Positions 22,401 through 33,737 of a stretch of 64,000 bases of DNA are shown in pieces. The position numbers were made by a program, and so were the translations under genes. Where the stretch lies: the NCBI GenBank assembly GCA_028753945.1, contig JAPNXP010000017.1:930001-994000 (forward strand), written 5' to 3'. The DNA comes from Hexactinellida sp. DTS-2022 (taxonomy: Eukaryota > Porifera > Hexactinellida). A model generated the notes under the pieces. That model was not told the origin of the DNA, did not search any database, and was given only the letters and a program-made list of their open reading frames with translations. Positions within the stretch are counted from its first letter, which is position 1, and each line of letters begins with the position of its first letter.

Positions 22401-24485
22401 TCAGAAGAGTATTGGATGGGAATGAGACTGCTGATAACAAAAAGAACTTATCTTTTTCATAAATTTGGTTAGCTCCCTCTTACCGATATTCCTCACAACT
22501 GCAGGGGGTACCCATCCACCTGGATGCACATCAGTGGTATAGATCATCTTGCAGTTTATATCTTCACGAGTCAATCCTCGCATTTGATCTTCGCTGAAAG
22601 GTTTGTTTGAGAATGTCTGACATGTGAGGGATATGTTGACACGTATACGTATATACTTGCTTACTTCCTTTGCCTCTGGATGATCTACCGAGAAGTTGAT
22701 AACAAAGTAGGTATCTCCCACACAGTTTTCAGGAGGCACTGCATTAGTCAGTTTACATATATTGGAACAGAAAATAGTCTGGCGCTGTGTGGATGGCCAA
22801 ATACGTTTATGCATATGTTTATAAATTGTGGTCCATGGGTCCAACTCTTCTAGTGTCTGCATTGACTCAATAGTATTCTCCCATGAGAGGCGCGTATCTT
22901 TATGGAAAAATATGTGTGTTAATTCGCGAGCAGATATCCCTTTGGCTATATATGTAGCACGCATGGGGTCTAGTACAATGCTGTTCTCTTCAAGCTCACG
23001 ACGGTAAACTTTCATATCCCCATCGTCATGCACTAATGACCAAAGGCTGGAATCTTCTACTTTCTCAAATGCATAACGTGAGTAATTAATAACCTTTTCA
23101 CGAACCTGTTCAAATAGACGGTGGTTTGAATTATAAGTATCAAATGGAACTTCATTATTATCTAGCTTTTGTTCTTCACTAGAGACAGTCTCGATAATAA
23201 GACTCTCAACGCTCTTGTTGTCCAGAGCTTGTGCCGCAATCGCGGTATTTGTTTCTAACGCATCAAAAAATTCCTCTTCAGATGTAGGCAAGCGCCACTT
23301 CCCATGACACTTTTCACTTTCGCTATCAGAACTATCTTCTATGTGATTGGCTGTCTGATGGGGCGAGTGGGCAGTCAGTGTCATAAGAACAGCTTCAGCC
23401 GTTGCTTCTGCCTGCTTCCTCTTCTCAACTTCTTGCTCAACTCTTTGCCTCATCTTCTCCTCCCTTACTCGGATTGAGTCCATACACTGGGACATTGCAG
23501 TAAGGAGAGCAGCAGTCGTCGCTTTGAATGTTATAGTCTCTTCTCTCAGTTGCCTCAATACGGACTCCGTATCTTCTTCAGGTTTGCACAGCTGTGTCAG
23601 AACTGAGCCAGAACGAGATCGACATATCTTTGAGCTGGGAATGCTAGACACTTGTTTAATTGTTATAGAATCGCTCTCTGTACGTCTGTGACCGCGAGAA
23701 GATAGTATACTATGTGTATTTCCTATCAAGGATAGGATAGGGTAAGAATGAACAGATGTCAGTTTCGATTGTTTGTCAGATGCATAATCAGACAACGAAG
23801 TATAATCTGGCACATGATTATCTGTGGAAAGTTCTTCTTTGTCAACCTCTGGTTCTTCCCTCGGATGAACCTCTCCCTCAAGAGAAGATACGGGATGCGA
23901 CGAGTGGGTTTCGCACACTTGTAACAGAATATTTAAAAACTTGTGTATACTATCCAGCTGCTTGGTTGTGACATCCCTGTAGGTATCTAATTCTTGGAAA
24001 CGTTCTTTCATTGTACTGGTGCTCTTACGGGAACAAATTGAATTGGTAGATATTTGTGAGTTTAGCGATAAGATAGATCCGTGTCTCCGTATGCTGCTCG
24101 TCTCTGAAGTGTAGCCACTCTCGTTCTGAAGTAGACGAGACAGTTCCAAAGCATCTAGCCACACTTGCTTCTCCTCAACGCTCTCAGCGCGGAAATAGAA
24201 AGCATAGTTCCCTAATTTCACGTCGAACCTAAGTTCATCATACTCATGCACTGAAACTACTGCTTGGAGAAGAGATATTGAGCCCCGACATCCAATATTT
24301 GTGTCCTCCTGAGATTTGAAATACGACAGAGTTCCGTCGACAAGCAGAACATAGCGGCTTTGCCAGCCTTGGAGATAATTGGTCCATTTGCTGAGAACTC
24401 CTCGTTTTTCAACAGGTCGTGGAATAGTGAGTGTTTCAGACAACTCTTCATCATCGCTGAGGGTGAGCAGTTGATCTGAGTTCAT
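22401..24485 (-). CDS. CERT1: Ceramide transfer protein (CERT / GPBP-like)
   Basis: Non-vesicular carrier that moves ceramide from the ER to the Golgi for sphingomyelin synthesis. The 694-residue protein starts with a PH domain (about 26-119) with WQSRYVLL and CRGSISLL; Arg44 and Arg67 sit where family members bind PI4P. Next come a serine-rich tract (130-160, RRHGSILSLNS) resembling the phospho-regulated SR motif, a predicted coiled coil (about 300-365, EEKMRQRVEQEVEKRKQAEA), a FFAT motif for VAP binding (EFFDALE, 405-411, with acidic residues before it) and a START lipid-binding domain (about 457-690). Length and domain order match animal CERT. The start lies directly before the PH domain. 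The whole gene is one exon, which is unusual because vertebrate CERT has many introns. Confidence 0.95.
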   Translation of the reverse strand: MNSDQLLTLSDDEELSETLTIPRPVEKRGVLSKWTNYLQGWQSRYVLLVDGTLSYFKSQEDTNIGCRGSISLLQAVVSVHEYDELRFDVKLGNYAFYFRAESVEEKQVWLDALELSRLLQNESGYTSETSSIRRHGSILSLNSQISTNSICSRKSTSTMKERFQELDTYRDVTTKQLDSIHKFLNILLQVCETHSSHPVSSLEGEVHPREEPEVDKEELSTDNHVPDYTSLSDYASDKQSKLTSVHSYPILSLIGNTHSILSSRGHRRTESDSITIKQVSSIPSSKICRSRSGSVLTQLCKPEEDTESVLRQLREETITFKATTAALLTAMSQCMDSIRVREEKMRQRVEQEVEKRKQAEATAEAVLMTLTAHSPHQTANHIEDSSDSESEKCHGKWRLPTSEEEFFDALETNTAIAAQALDNKSVESLIIETVSSEEQKLDNNEVPFDTYNSNHRLFEQVREKVINYSRYAFEKVEDSSLWSLVHDDGDMKVYRRELEENSIVLDPMRATYIAKGISARELTHIFFHKDTRLSWENTIESMQTLEELDPWTTIYKHMHKRIWPSTQRQTIFCSNICKLTNAVPPENCVGDTYFVINFSVDHPEAKEVSKYIRIRVNISLTCQTFSNKPFSEDQMRGLTREDINCKMIYTTDVHPGGWVPPAVVRNIGKRELTKFMKKISSFCYQQSHSHPILF

Positions 24486-24695
24486 ATTAAAGGAGAAAAA
24501 TTTGTATCAACAAATTATTAATGTTCTATAATTACAAATAATTGAGATGGTTAAGGTTAAGTTAATAGTAAAGTCAGGATTTGTTAATTACAAGTAAGTA
24601 AGGCATATTATGGTTTAAATTTTACACTTAAATTTTCTTTGATTACACTCTAATTTAGCAATTGATAGTTTGTGCACTCGAGTCAAGTTATAATT

Positions 24696-24917
24696 AAAAC
24701 TCTAATTATACAAGAATACACTGTAATCAAATGTTTAATTAATAAATCAATGAGTTAAGTATATATTAATTACAGTAAGGGCCATTCTATATACAAACGT
24801 GACCTTAAAACTCTACTTATACAAGAATACACTGTAATCAAATGTTTAATTAATAAAATCAATGAGTTAAGTATATATTAATTACAGTAAGGGCCATTCT
24901 ATATACAAACGTGACCA
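24696..24917. repeat. 111-bp tandem duplication
   Basis: Two units, 24696-24806 and 24807-24917, differ at only a few sites (for example TCTAATTATAC against TCTACTTATAC). This indicates a recent duplication. Confidence 0.9.
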
Positions 24918-24975
24918 TAGCCTACTATACACAATGCTTAAAGAAATTTGTAAACTTGGGCCAGGGATGCGTTAG
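24916..24975. mobile_element. Solo P-element terminus
   Basis: Begins CATAGCCTACTATACACAAT, matching the left ends at 11185 and 15391 for about 20 bp, followed by a diverged sub-terminal block. No second end or transposase is nearby, so it is a relic. Confidence 0.6.
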
Positions 24976-25147
24976 CCGATACACTACACCCTCGCTAATC
25001 TGAATAGAGTCGATCTGTCATGCCATATATGCTTCCCCCTATGGTTGGCCCACCGGGCAGGACCATCCATGGCGCCGTCATGCCCGAAAAAAGTTAATGT
25101 TCTCATTAATGAAGTTATACATTTATATAGGACTAAATATTAATATT

Positions 25148-26090
25148 ACGAGCCCTTCGGTCTCGGTCGCTTTGCGACAGATCGGTGCTACGCACCTTAA
25201 GTTAACGGCCAATGTTCGGCCTTATTCCTCACCCTTTCAGCCATGGAAAATGGTAGAAAGGGACGTTATATATATCCCTATATAAGATTTCCATTTTTTT
25301 AACTTGTTTTTCATATTAAACGCGAAATTCGTGTGCAGTATACTTTTTACCTATAATACCCGTTGAAAGCAAACTTCTAGGTTCATTTTGAATTTTCATT
25401 AATTTGTTTACTATTTTGTGTAAACAACAACAATAAATATTCAGATTATAAATTTATAAATGCGAAATTCGTGTTCAGCATACTTGTTTAGGCCATATAA
25501 AATAAATAACTTGTTTATCATCCCCGTCCGTCCCAATTTTTACCTCCCGTCCGGATATATTTTCTTATGAACATAATCGTAAAAATATTAGCTATAAACT
25601 TGTGTAAAGTACTCTTATATAATGTATCAATTCTAATAAATCTTGTATTTTAGGGCATTACTTTAATTATTTGGGCATTGTCATGTGAAAATATAATTAA
25701 ATTAAATATTAAAAATTTAATGTTTGGCATAGGATAATGTTATTTGCATATTAATGGAAATAAATAATAAAAATAAAATCCCGTCCGCCGTCCGTATTTT
25801 CTGAAAAAATCCGGATGATAAACAATTATATAATACCCGTTGAAAGCTAACTTCTAGATTGATTTTGAATTTCATTAATTTGTTAACACATTTTTGGTAA
25901 ACAACAACAACAAATATTAATATTAGAAATGTATAAATGCGAAATTCTTGTTCATCATATTTGTTTACCTATTATAACATTTGGAAGTTAGTTTCTATCT
26001 CATATATAAATGCGATTTCTATTCTCCCAACACTTTAATACAATCCGGACAAACACACAAACACACACACACAAACAACAATCGAGATTA
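25148..26090. mobile_element. Helitron/DINE-like repeat, copy A
   Basis: Starts with ACGAGCCCTTCGGTCTCGGT and a CGCTTTGCGACAGATCGG block shared with copy B (29637) and, diverged and inverted, with about 55625-55690. It contains 135-150-bp tandem monomers (TAATACCCGTTGAAAGC ... GCGAAATTCGTGTTCAGCAT) and ends with CAATCCGGACAAACACACAAACAC, a short CA-rich tract. Central tandem monomers plus a microsatellite are typical of non-autonomous Helitrons such as DINE-1/pearl, but diagnostic TC...CTRR ends were not confirmed. A MITE (about 25512-25825) is nested inside. Confidence 0.6.
25512..25825. mobile_element. MITE with TTGTTTATCATCC ends
   Basis: Inverted ends TTGTTTATCATCC and GGATGATAAACAA followed inward by CCGTCCGTCC / CCGTCCGCCGTCC blocks. 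It is absent from the corresponding site of copy B, so it inserted after copy A landed. Confidence 0.65.
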
Positions 26091-26120
26091 AATAATATAG
26101 ATGTATTACAAACCAAATTA

Positions 26121-26971
26121 GGGGCTGACTGAATAGTGGAATCTAGTGGAACCTAGTGGAATCCAGTGGAATCTAGTGGAATCTAGTGGAATCTAGTGGA
26201 ATCTAGGGTGACTGAATGGTGGAATCTAGTGGAATTACTAAATTTTAGTGGAATTGACTGAACAGTGGAATCGAGTGGATTTTCTAAAAACCGACTGAAC
26301 AGTGGAATCGAGTGGAATCTTTGACTGAATAGTGGAAGCGAGTGGAATCGAGTGGAATTTGACTGAATAGTGGAATCGAGTGGAATTTGATTAAATTGTT
26401 AAACACTACGTATACGTATGCTATATTAAGCTACGTGTGTATCATATTACGTTAATTTTCACCCATGTAAAATTGTTTGCAATGATTGAACTAGTGTTGT
26501 GCATGAAGTGACACAATAGGATTTATTAGTTAGGCTTTGTTACCATGTTATTTAGACACATCTTATTAACATTATTTATCAACAATTCCTTATCAAATCC
26601 AGTTGGTATTCATTGGGCAGTTCAATAGAGATGATTAGTAAGAATACTAATATAGTATCATATTGTGCCACTTCATGCACAACACTAGTTTAATCATTGC
26701 AAAAATTTTACATGGGCGAAAATTAACGTAATATGATACATACGTAGCTTATAGCATATACGTAGTGTTTAACAATTTAATCAAATTCCACTCGATTCCA
26801 CTATTCAGTCCAAGATTTCACTCGATTCCACTGTTCAGTCGGTTTTTAGAAAATCCACTCGATTCCACCGTTCAGTCAATTCCACTAAAATTTAGTAATT
26901 CCACTAGATTCCACTAGATTCCACCATTCAGTACCCTAGATTCCACTAGATTCCACTATTCAGTCAGCCCC
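26121..26971. mobile_element. Fold-back element with 9-bp target duplication
   Basis: An 851-bp near-perfect palindrome. Its ends are GGGGCTGACTGAATAGTGG and the inverse. The arms run for about 390 and 310 bp and include repeats of GTGGAATCTAGTGGAAT and GACTGAATAGTGGAATCGAG. ACCAAATTA is duplicated exactly at 26112-26120 and 26972-26980. The loop is about 26520-26660. A 9-bp duplication is typical of Mutator-like elements. No coding capacity. Confidence 0.9.
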
Positions 26972-27306
26972 ACCAAATTATAGTAATACGTATTCAAGAT
27001 TAAACAGGTACCTCGCTAATCCGAAGATCGTTATCCAAACGAAACATTACTACTTAATAAAAAATTCCAATTCGAGTTCTAAATTTAAAAAATAGAAAAC
27101 AAAAATGATGTTTGTATAATTGCACGGGCATGCCCTGGATTTATACTGAAAGCCCCTCCCCAGCCCCTTACCCTATATTAACACTTCCATCCTGATGTAT
27201 TACTTTATTATAACAATATAAACAAAGATCATATACATATATTACAAATCAATACACTCATATCACTAAGTAAATTTAAATAGATTCACAAAAAAGTAAT
27301 ATTAAC

Positions 27307-27679
27307 TAGGGCTGAAACGAATATTCGAAATGTAACGAACGAACCTTTTACTAAACGAACGAATATTCGTTCGTTTTATTGACTAAGCATTAAATCAAAT
27401 TCAAGACTCAAAATACAGTAGAAAATAGTTTTATGTTTTAATGTTACAATAGTTTACTCATAGTTACAACTTACAAACTTACAAAGTGTATTAACCGTAG
27501 TTCAACGATAAGACACAAGTTAGTTATTACTCAGCTAGTTTAGGTAAGAGTTTATATCTACGATCTCTTTATTCTAAAGATAAGTCATGTTCTTGTTCAA
27601 AAGTAGTCAACGAATATCCGTTTCAATCTAATATTCGTTTCGAAACGAACGAATATTCGGTATATTCGTTGCAACCCTA
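27307..27679. mobile_element. hAT MITE (TAGGGCTGAAACGAAT family), copy 1
   Basis: A 373-bp element with TAGGGCTGAAACGAATATTC at the left and the diverged inverse ending GCAACCCTA at the right, flanked by the exact 8-bp duplication ATATTAAC (27299-27306 and 27680-27687). The sub-terminal parts are made of CGAATATTCG palindromes. A second copy is at 46138. Confidence 0.9.
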
Positions 27680-27687
27680 ATATTAAC

Positions 27688-28871
27688 ACTATAATTTCCA
27701 TTGAACTTCTATAGATAACATCTTCCCAAAACTTCCCCCACAGCTATACGTAGTTTGTACTCTTCTTTAAGCTTGTAAATGTCTTTGCTCAATTTGCCAC
27801 CTTTCTGAGGCAGTGACTGCCAATCATCTAACCCAGCGTTTCTCAACCTTATTCAGTCGGTCGCCCCCCCTTAGCGAATCGCGCCAGTTCCCATCCGTTT
27901 TATCGCCCCCTCGAGTCTCGTATCACCCCTAGGAGGCGATATCGCCCACGTTGAGAAACACTTATCTAACAGATAACAATTCGTGTGAGAAAGATAAAAA
28001 GCTCATCATTAAATACTAGAGGCTTAGATCATTAAACGAACATGTTTTTATGGCATAATTACAGTGAATTTTTTTCCAAAGAGATCCCCACAAAGTCAGA
28101 AGTGCTGGATTTATTTGGTGGAGATAGTTGTTCATTCTGTATGGCTAACAGCGTATTAAAGCCCTTTTTACTACTCCGAAATGACTTTAAATATATATTG
28201 CTATATTTACGATTTTTAAAACATTGTGGTTTTAAGTCATTTTCAGCTAATATCCATGAAGTGGCACAAATGGGAATGTGTCTGTATCTCAGTAGAAAAT
28301 AATCGTATGATTATAAATTTAATACCTAGAAGTTAGAATAATCGGCCCCCGTGCTATTCAAATCTGAATCAGAATTTGAATATTCTAATTGCCTCATAAT
28401 TATCCGAAATTAAAAAAATTAATTTAACTCATTATATAGTTAATGAGTTTATCACCACTATTAGAATTAAAATTTCAAAAATTTGCTATTTCATCATACT
28501 GAACATATCGTTTTATATAAATATCCATTATAGAAGCATCTACAAACGAAATATTGATCCTAAAACCCGTCACTGTTTGTATAATAATATTTGTTGTTCA
28601 AATACTTTGGCCGGGGAGTGTATTTCAATGGGTAGATACCAGACATGGGGTCAAGGCCTTGCAAAAGGGCTTAAGTCTAAGCCCATCCCTTATCAGAAGG
28701 GCTTAAGCCCAAGCCCTTTTTCTAAGCCCTTTTTTAAAAAGGGCTTAATTAGAAGTGGAAGATATACTGTAATGAATGTCTAAGAGTATATAGTAGAGAT
28801 AATTGTGCCTACTCTACTTGACTAACAGGGTGGTCTAAATGAAGACTCCAGTATGTCAGAGACACCGTACT
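27688..28871. other. Intergenic, no recognised gene
   Basis: Contains the small hAT MITE 27833-27962 and a cluster of GGGCTTAAG/CTTAAGCCC repeats near 28660-28750. An 86-residue ORF at 28042-28302 (cysteine- and phenylalanine-rich, SCSFCMANS) has no family I recognise and is left uncalled. Confidence 0.6.
27833..27962. mobile_element. hAT MITE (CAGCGTTTCTCAACC ends)
   Basis: Inverted ends CCAGCGTTTCTCAACC and GTTGAGAAACACT enclose a C-rich 130-bp body. Flanks CATCTAAC (27825-27832) and TATCTAAC (27963-27970) match at 7 of 8 bases. Confidence 0.75.
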
Positions 28872-29018
28872 CAGTGGCGTCGTGTTTGAATACATTCTGG
28901 GGGGGCCAAAGTGTCGTAGTTAGTGACCAGATCAATGTTTTTCGGGACAAGCCTCTAAAAAAGGGGGGGGGCACAGGAAATTTTGGGGGGGCCCGGCCCA
29001 TAGAGCACGACGCCACTA
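28872..29018. mobile_element. hAT MITE (AGTGGCGTCGTG ends)
   Basis: A 147-bp element with CAGTGGCGTCGTG and CACGACGCCACTA ends and the exact 8-bp duplication ACCGTACT at 28864-28871 and 29019-29026. It contains G-runs of seven to eight. Confidence 0.9.
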
Positions 29019-29188
29019 ACCGTACTATAGTGGTAATTACAGTATGGTTGTGTAGCTGCACTATTAATTAACACTTTTGATTGATGAGCCTTTCTAAGTG
29101 TCGATAATATCATTCAAATACATTCTAGTCTAGTATCAACAGTCTATTACAAGTTACTTTAATTAAAACCAAAGTATATTATAATCAG

Positions 29189-29306
29189 GGCCGGCGCCAC
29201 CGGGGGTGTCCTGGGTGTCCGGACACCCACTGCCTCAAGGAAATGAAGCGGTGCTTGGACAGTGACACCCACTACACCCACACCTCATAATACGTGGCGC
29301 CGGCAA
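29189..29306. mobile_element. Short TIR element (GCCGGCGCCAC ends)
   Basis: About 118 bp with GGCCGGCGCCACC and GTGGCGCCGGC ends and internal GTGTCCGGACACCC palindromes. No exact target duplication seen. Confidence 0.65.
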
Positions 29307-30077
29307 TTATATTTATATCTTAATTAATTAACTAAATAGTAAAATTAATAAGGAATGGCTATTTTATGAAAATGAATCGACAAAAATCATCCCATAGAAT
29401 ACTTTAATGTACACTCAGAAATAAGATCGGTCCGGACCGATTTAATGTTTCAAGTGTGCGGTCGACATAAAAATTCAATGACGGTCCGGTGCATGAATTT
29501 GCCGGACCGCTGCATCTCTGTTCCCGTGACCAATCATCAATCTATGCATATATTATTATATTTCATGCAATCGAAAACGGGTTTTTCTAACACTGGGTTA
29601 TTCAGACTTATTCTAACTTAGTGGTTTATTCTAACTACGAGCCCTTCGGTCTCGGTCGCTTTGCGACAGATCGGTGCTACGCACCTCAAGTTAACGGCCG
29701 CATAGCGGCCTTACTCATACTAAACAAATGATTACATAGTTAGTAATATTTGTCATAGTTATATAGTACTTATAATACCCGTTGAAAGCTAACTTCTGGG
29801 TTGATTTTGAATTTTCATTTTTTAATTTGTTTACCTATTTGTGTAAACAACAACAATAAAGATTCAAATTCGAAATTTTTGAACGCGAAATTCGTGTTCA
29901 GCATACTTGTTTACCTATAATACCCGTTGAAGCTAACTTCTGGTTTGATTTTGAATTTTTATTAATTTGTTTACCTTTTTGTGTAAACAACAACAAATAT
30001 TCATATTAGAAATTTATAAACGCGAAATTCGAAATCACCATACTTGTTTACCTATTATAACGTTTGTTTACCAATTA

Positions 30078-30429
30078 CCTTATTATAGGAAATTAAAGCT
30101 ACATGAAATTAACGCGAATTGGAGCTGAACATTTTCAAATACATGAAATCAACGCGAATAATTTTTATAAAAAAAATTCAGGATTATTAATCTCCTGATT
30201 GAATACATTATTGTGCCCAAATAGGCTTCCAATCTACTTGAATAGACATGGTATATCCTTTCAAACTAGTTGCACATCTGAAAATATGTAGCTCGGAAGT
30301 TTGTCCATCCATTGTAAAATTTTGTAAATAGCAGGAAATTAACGTTCCATGAATTAACGCGAAGGAAATTAACGCGATTTGGAGAAATTCGCGTTAATTT
30401 CATGGCGCGTTAATTTCCTATAATAAGGT
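30078..30429. mobile_element. MITE with ACCTTATTATAGGAAATTAA ends
   Basis: A 352-bp element with exact inverted 20-bp ends ACCTTATTATAGGAAATTAA and TTAATTTCCTATAATAAGGT. The interior repeats AAATTAACGCGA. It sits in copy B of the Helitron-like repeat and is absent from copy A. Confidence 0.85.
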
Positions 30430-30474
30430 ATAACATTTGACAGTTAGTTTATATCTCATATATGAGGTATTAAA

Positions 30475-30700
30475 TTTTCTTATTCGACAGTCGAATAACT
30501 CTTATTCGACAGTCGAACAACTCTTATTCGACAGTCGAACAACTCTTATTCGACAGTCGAACAACTCTTATTCGACAGTCGAACAACTCTTATTCGACAG
30601 TCGAACAACTCTTATTCGACAGTCGAACAACTCTTATTCGACAGTCGAACAACTCTTATTCGACAGTCGAACAACTCTAATTCGACAGTTGAGTACACTA
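30475..30700. repeat. 22-bp palindromic minisatellite, left arm
   Basis: Core TTCGACAGTCGAA begins every 22 bp (CGACAG starts at 30485, 30507 and so on to 30661), nine intact cores and one degenerate (30683). The 95-residue ORF over this array is only a translation of the repeat. The even spacing of two helical turns would put all cores on one face of the DNA. Confidence 0.95.
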
Positions 30701-30839
30701 GTTAATTTGAACTTGAATGTATAGAAGTATTATCAACATTTTTTTGTAAGTGTTAACTTCGCTGGGGGTATTATATATGCCTCTAGTATCTATAAAATAT
30801 TTGAATATCTACAAATTTCAAATTTTTCTGTGGAACTTG

Positions 30840-32776
30840 ATGAATCAAGCAAACGCTCGTAAAATCCTGGCAAGCACATGCGACCAGTTCTACAAAATTA
30901 CTGGTGAGGTGGTAGCACTGACATTTACATGGAATGGTATGTTAACTGTATACGGTCCAGATTCCTTCAAACAGATAATTATATCTCAGAAAGTAGACGT
31001 GTGGGAAAGTTTATCCCATTCTTATACGAATAACGTAGAGGAACCTAATAAAATAAAGAAAAAGTCAAAACCTATGGTTGATGAACACATGAGTGATTTG
31101 ATGAAAGAAGATATCAATCGTTACTCTCGAGGTACCCTAAGGAGACTAGTATCATGGGCTACTCAAAAGTCAATCGGTAATCTGAAACCCAATTATTGTA
31201 CAATTTTGTAATTTTAACAAAGAAAGTAACAATAATTTATATGATATACAAATACGTAGATAATAAGATTTATAACTTTATGTTTGTAGGTCGTGGTCGT
31301 TCTTTTTGGGGAGTAGAATCTTTGAAACCTGTTTGGTGGCCTGATACAGTAAAATTCGAATGTATCTCGAAGTCAAATGTAAGGAAAGACTTGATAGTTA
31401 TGATAATACATTCATACATGGTACATAATGATATCCCTATTGCTATCGCATCTTCAACACCTAAGAAAATAATCAAAGAAGTTAACAATTCAGCTGATAC
31501 GAGTACACCTAAAAGAGTCCGCCCAAATCCATCACATTCGCTCACCTTTACACCAATTAGGAAAAAACCGAGAGTGACAGAAATTGATAGAGGATATTAT
31601 TTCAGTCTCTGATATAAGTGCTGATAACTCATTTTTCGAAGGCTTAACTGGTGAAGTAATACTTTCTAAGGGAAACCAAGTTCCATCCAGACCTATCGAT
31701 GTAAAAAATACAAGTAAACTAGAAGAAGAAAAATTATTAACTAAAGCAAAAGGTAACAGTAAACATTATATTAGATGTAGTAATTCGAATATCTTAAGAA
31801 AATCTGTCAAAGAAATATGTGTGCGTGAACTTACTCATGCTGGAAAATGGCTCTCAGATGTTACAATCCATGCTTATTGTGTAAGTATTCTTATTTATGA
31901 AATTTTTTAAGCCTTTGTTTGTATATTTAGCTAGAATTTAACAACGTATACAATATTTCATTCTTTCTTTTAGACTTTGCTGAAACGCAGTTTTCCTAAT
32001 ATCAGCGGGCTACAGGATACTATATTTTCCCAGGTGTATAATCTAATTCTCTATCATTTACAAATTAAAGTTATAAATAAATACTTAAAACTTCAGATTA
32101 TAATCTGTATTCGGAGTATTGAAACTTAAAATCACCTTATTAATTTAACTCCAATATTTAGAATCTTGGATTCAAAAAAGCTGCACGAGATATTCCTAGC
32201 ATTCAGTTACACAGTTGTGGTCAACATTGGGTCTGTTCAAAGTACGATGGTAAAGGCGGGATATATATTTATGATTCACTGTACGTGAGAAAAACAAGTG
32301 GAGACTTAGATACACAACTGGCACTCCTGTATGCTGAGCACTCACAGCAGCTGATAGTAACAGTTCCCAGTATACAGCAACAAAAGGGTAGTTCAGAATG
32401 TGGTCTATATGCCCTAGCAGTTGCTACTGCTATAGCTGCTGGTGTTGAACCAGAAACCCAGTCATGGAATCAATACCAAATGAGGTCCCATTGCCTCAAA
32501 TGTATAAAGGAAGAAAAAATAACTCTATTTCCAATAAACACCACACGTGGAGTACGCACAGGGAAACTACCTGAATCACATCAAATTATTATCGATCTAA
32601 TTTGCACATGTAATCTACCGATATATGCTTATGTAGATCAACGTGAAAGTTCAGTTCGATACACAGTTCAATGTGACGTATGCTACAGCTGGTTCCATAA
32701 TGAATGTGTAAGGCTTCCTGAACGCTCAACCATTGACAATAGTTTTAGCTGTGTAACTTGCACAAATAAACCTTAA
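30840..32776 (+). CDS. Transposon-encoded NRF1-like / Ulp1 protease / PHD protein, multi-exon
   Basis: Five exons read by eye: 30840-31176 (the frame is open from 30750), 31290 to about 31570, a third ending 31880, 31974-32033 and 32162-32776. Splice sites at 31177/31289, 31881/31973 and 32034/32161 are GT-AG and keep phase; the junction between exons 2 and 3 is unresolved. The N-terminal region (LTFTWNGMLTVYG; SIGRGRSFWG, then KPVWWPDTVKF) resembles the NRF-1/EWG DNA-binding domain. The last exon is a C48 (Ulp1/SENP-like) cysteine protease with an intact triad: His in GQHWVCS (codon 32224), Asp in YIYDSL (32273), Cys in SSECGLYALA (32399). A C-terminal PHD-like cluster follows (CDVCYSWFHNEC ... 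CVTC). Likely removes or processes a SUMO-like modifier near the transposase; inferred. Confidence 0.72.
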
Positions 32777-32943
32777 ATTATTAATGTATCTATTTATCAA
32801 CTATCATCATTTGATACTTTTTTGTACGACTAGAACTTTAAGTTTTTTCCAGTTATTCGTCAAATGAGGCGCTTATTGGGCGAATTATGGTATAATAAAT
32901 TGATGTTCTGCCGGTAAATATCAAAAACATAAAGTGATGTATA

Positions 32944-33737
32944 CTATATACTAATATTTTTGTTCCAACTAGCTAAAAAATAACGCGTTGTAAAGAATAC
33001 ATTCTCTATGCGCATATACGAAATTTGTGTTGAAAGTCTTCGAAGGGTAGAGAATAGTTGCTCACAAATCTCTGAATTTACTTTCTTCATTTCATGTGTA
33101 GCCCAGGTGTTCATAGAGAAGATAGGATCGCAGCGATGATTTTTGCTATGAAATCTGTCGACCAGAAAGGTTGTATTGCGAAACAATGCAGGGTCCCTAA
33201 TTAGAAAGTATAAATAAATGTCTCCTTGGGATTAAAGGATAAAAAAACAGTCAGTATGTTACCTTATAATACAAGTTGTATTTAAGTTACAAGCGTTGTC
33301 ATAAATAATAACAGCTGGTGGGATTGTAAATTTGCTGATGAGCATGTTATAAATAAGTACTGTTGACTCCCTAGTAGTTAAAATTTCAAATCCATAACAG
33401 AAGTTGTGTTGACACGCCATTACTATTAATCCAGGAGAAAATCTTTGGTGCTTAGGGTAAATTTTGGAACAAGTAGTAGGTATGCATATGTCCTCCTTTA
33501 GTTTCTCATACTGTGGTATCCTATTAAAAATGATAATTAAAGAGAAATTTTTCGAATATTAATATAATTAATCAAATTTCTCAGTGACAACACTGAGTAT
33601 GTCATATTATTGAATCAGTAAGCTTACTTGTAGTTTGCTGGTAAGGCTGGGAAGTACTGAAAGAAGTCTGTTTCGCTTGCCTCTCTTTCTATCAACTTTC
33701 GAGATGGTTTCTTGAATAAAACTTTAATTTTGTTCAT
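32944..33737 (-). CDS. KDZ-like DDE transposase, C-terminal exons
   Basis: Three exons in phase: 33737-33628, 33520-33263 and 33196-32944, with donors GTAAGC and GTAACA and acceptors ATAG and TTAG. The joined 206-residue product has FSPGLIVMACQHNFCYGFEI in pieces, AVIIYDNACNL (candidate catalytic Asp), TTFLVDRFHSKNHRC and EICEQLFSTLRRLSTQISYM (candidate catalytic Glu). This order matches transposases of the Kyakuja-Dileera-Zisupton group as I know them. It is short for that group, so upstream exons may be missing or lie in 33750-34080. It converges on the protease gene, with 167 bp between stop codons. Confidence 0.65.

Larger units (their letters stand above)
24486..25147. other. Upstream of CERT: tandem duplication and P end
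   Basis: The putative CERT promoter lies at the left edge. A 111-bp tandem duplication covers 24696-24917. It is followed at 24916-24975 by a solo P-element end (CATAGCCTACTATACACAAT, then GGGCCAGGGATGCG). A GC-rich block (CCACCGGGCAGGACCATCCATGGCGCCG) lies near 25050. Confidence 0.65.

Noticed and set aside
25148-26090. CRISPR-like array from regularly repeated monomers
   Set aside because: Monomers are about 140 bp with no short repeat-spacer alternation, and the DNA is animal nuclear sequence.
28042-28302. 86-residue ORF with Cys pairs
   Set aside because: No recognisable domain, no splice or codon evidence, surrounded by repeats.
30437-30724. 95-residue ORF and its 61-residue minus-strand counterpart at 34057-34242 (SNNSYSTVEQLLF repeats)
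   Set aside because: Both are translations of the 22-bp minisatellite ends.
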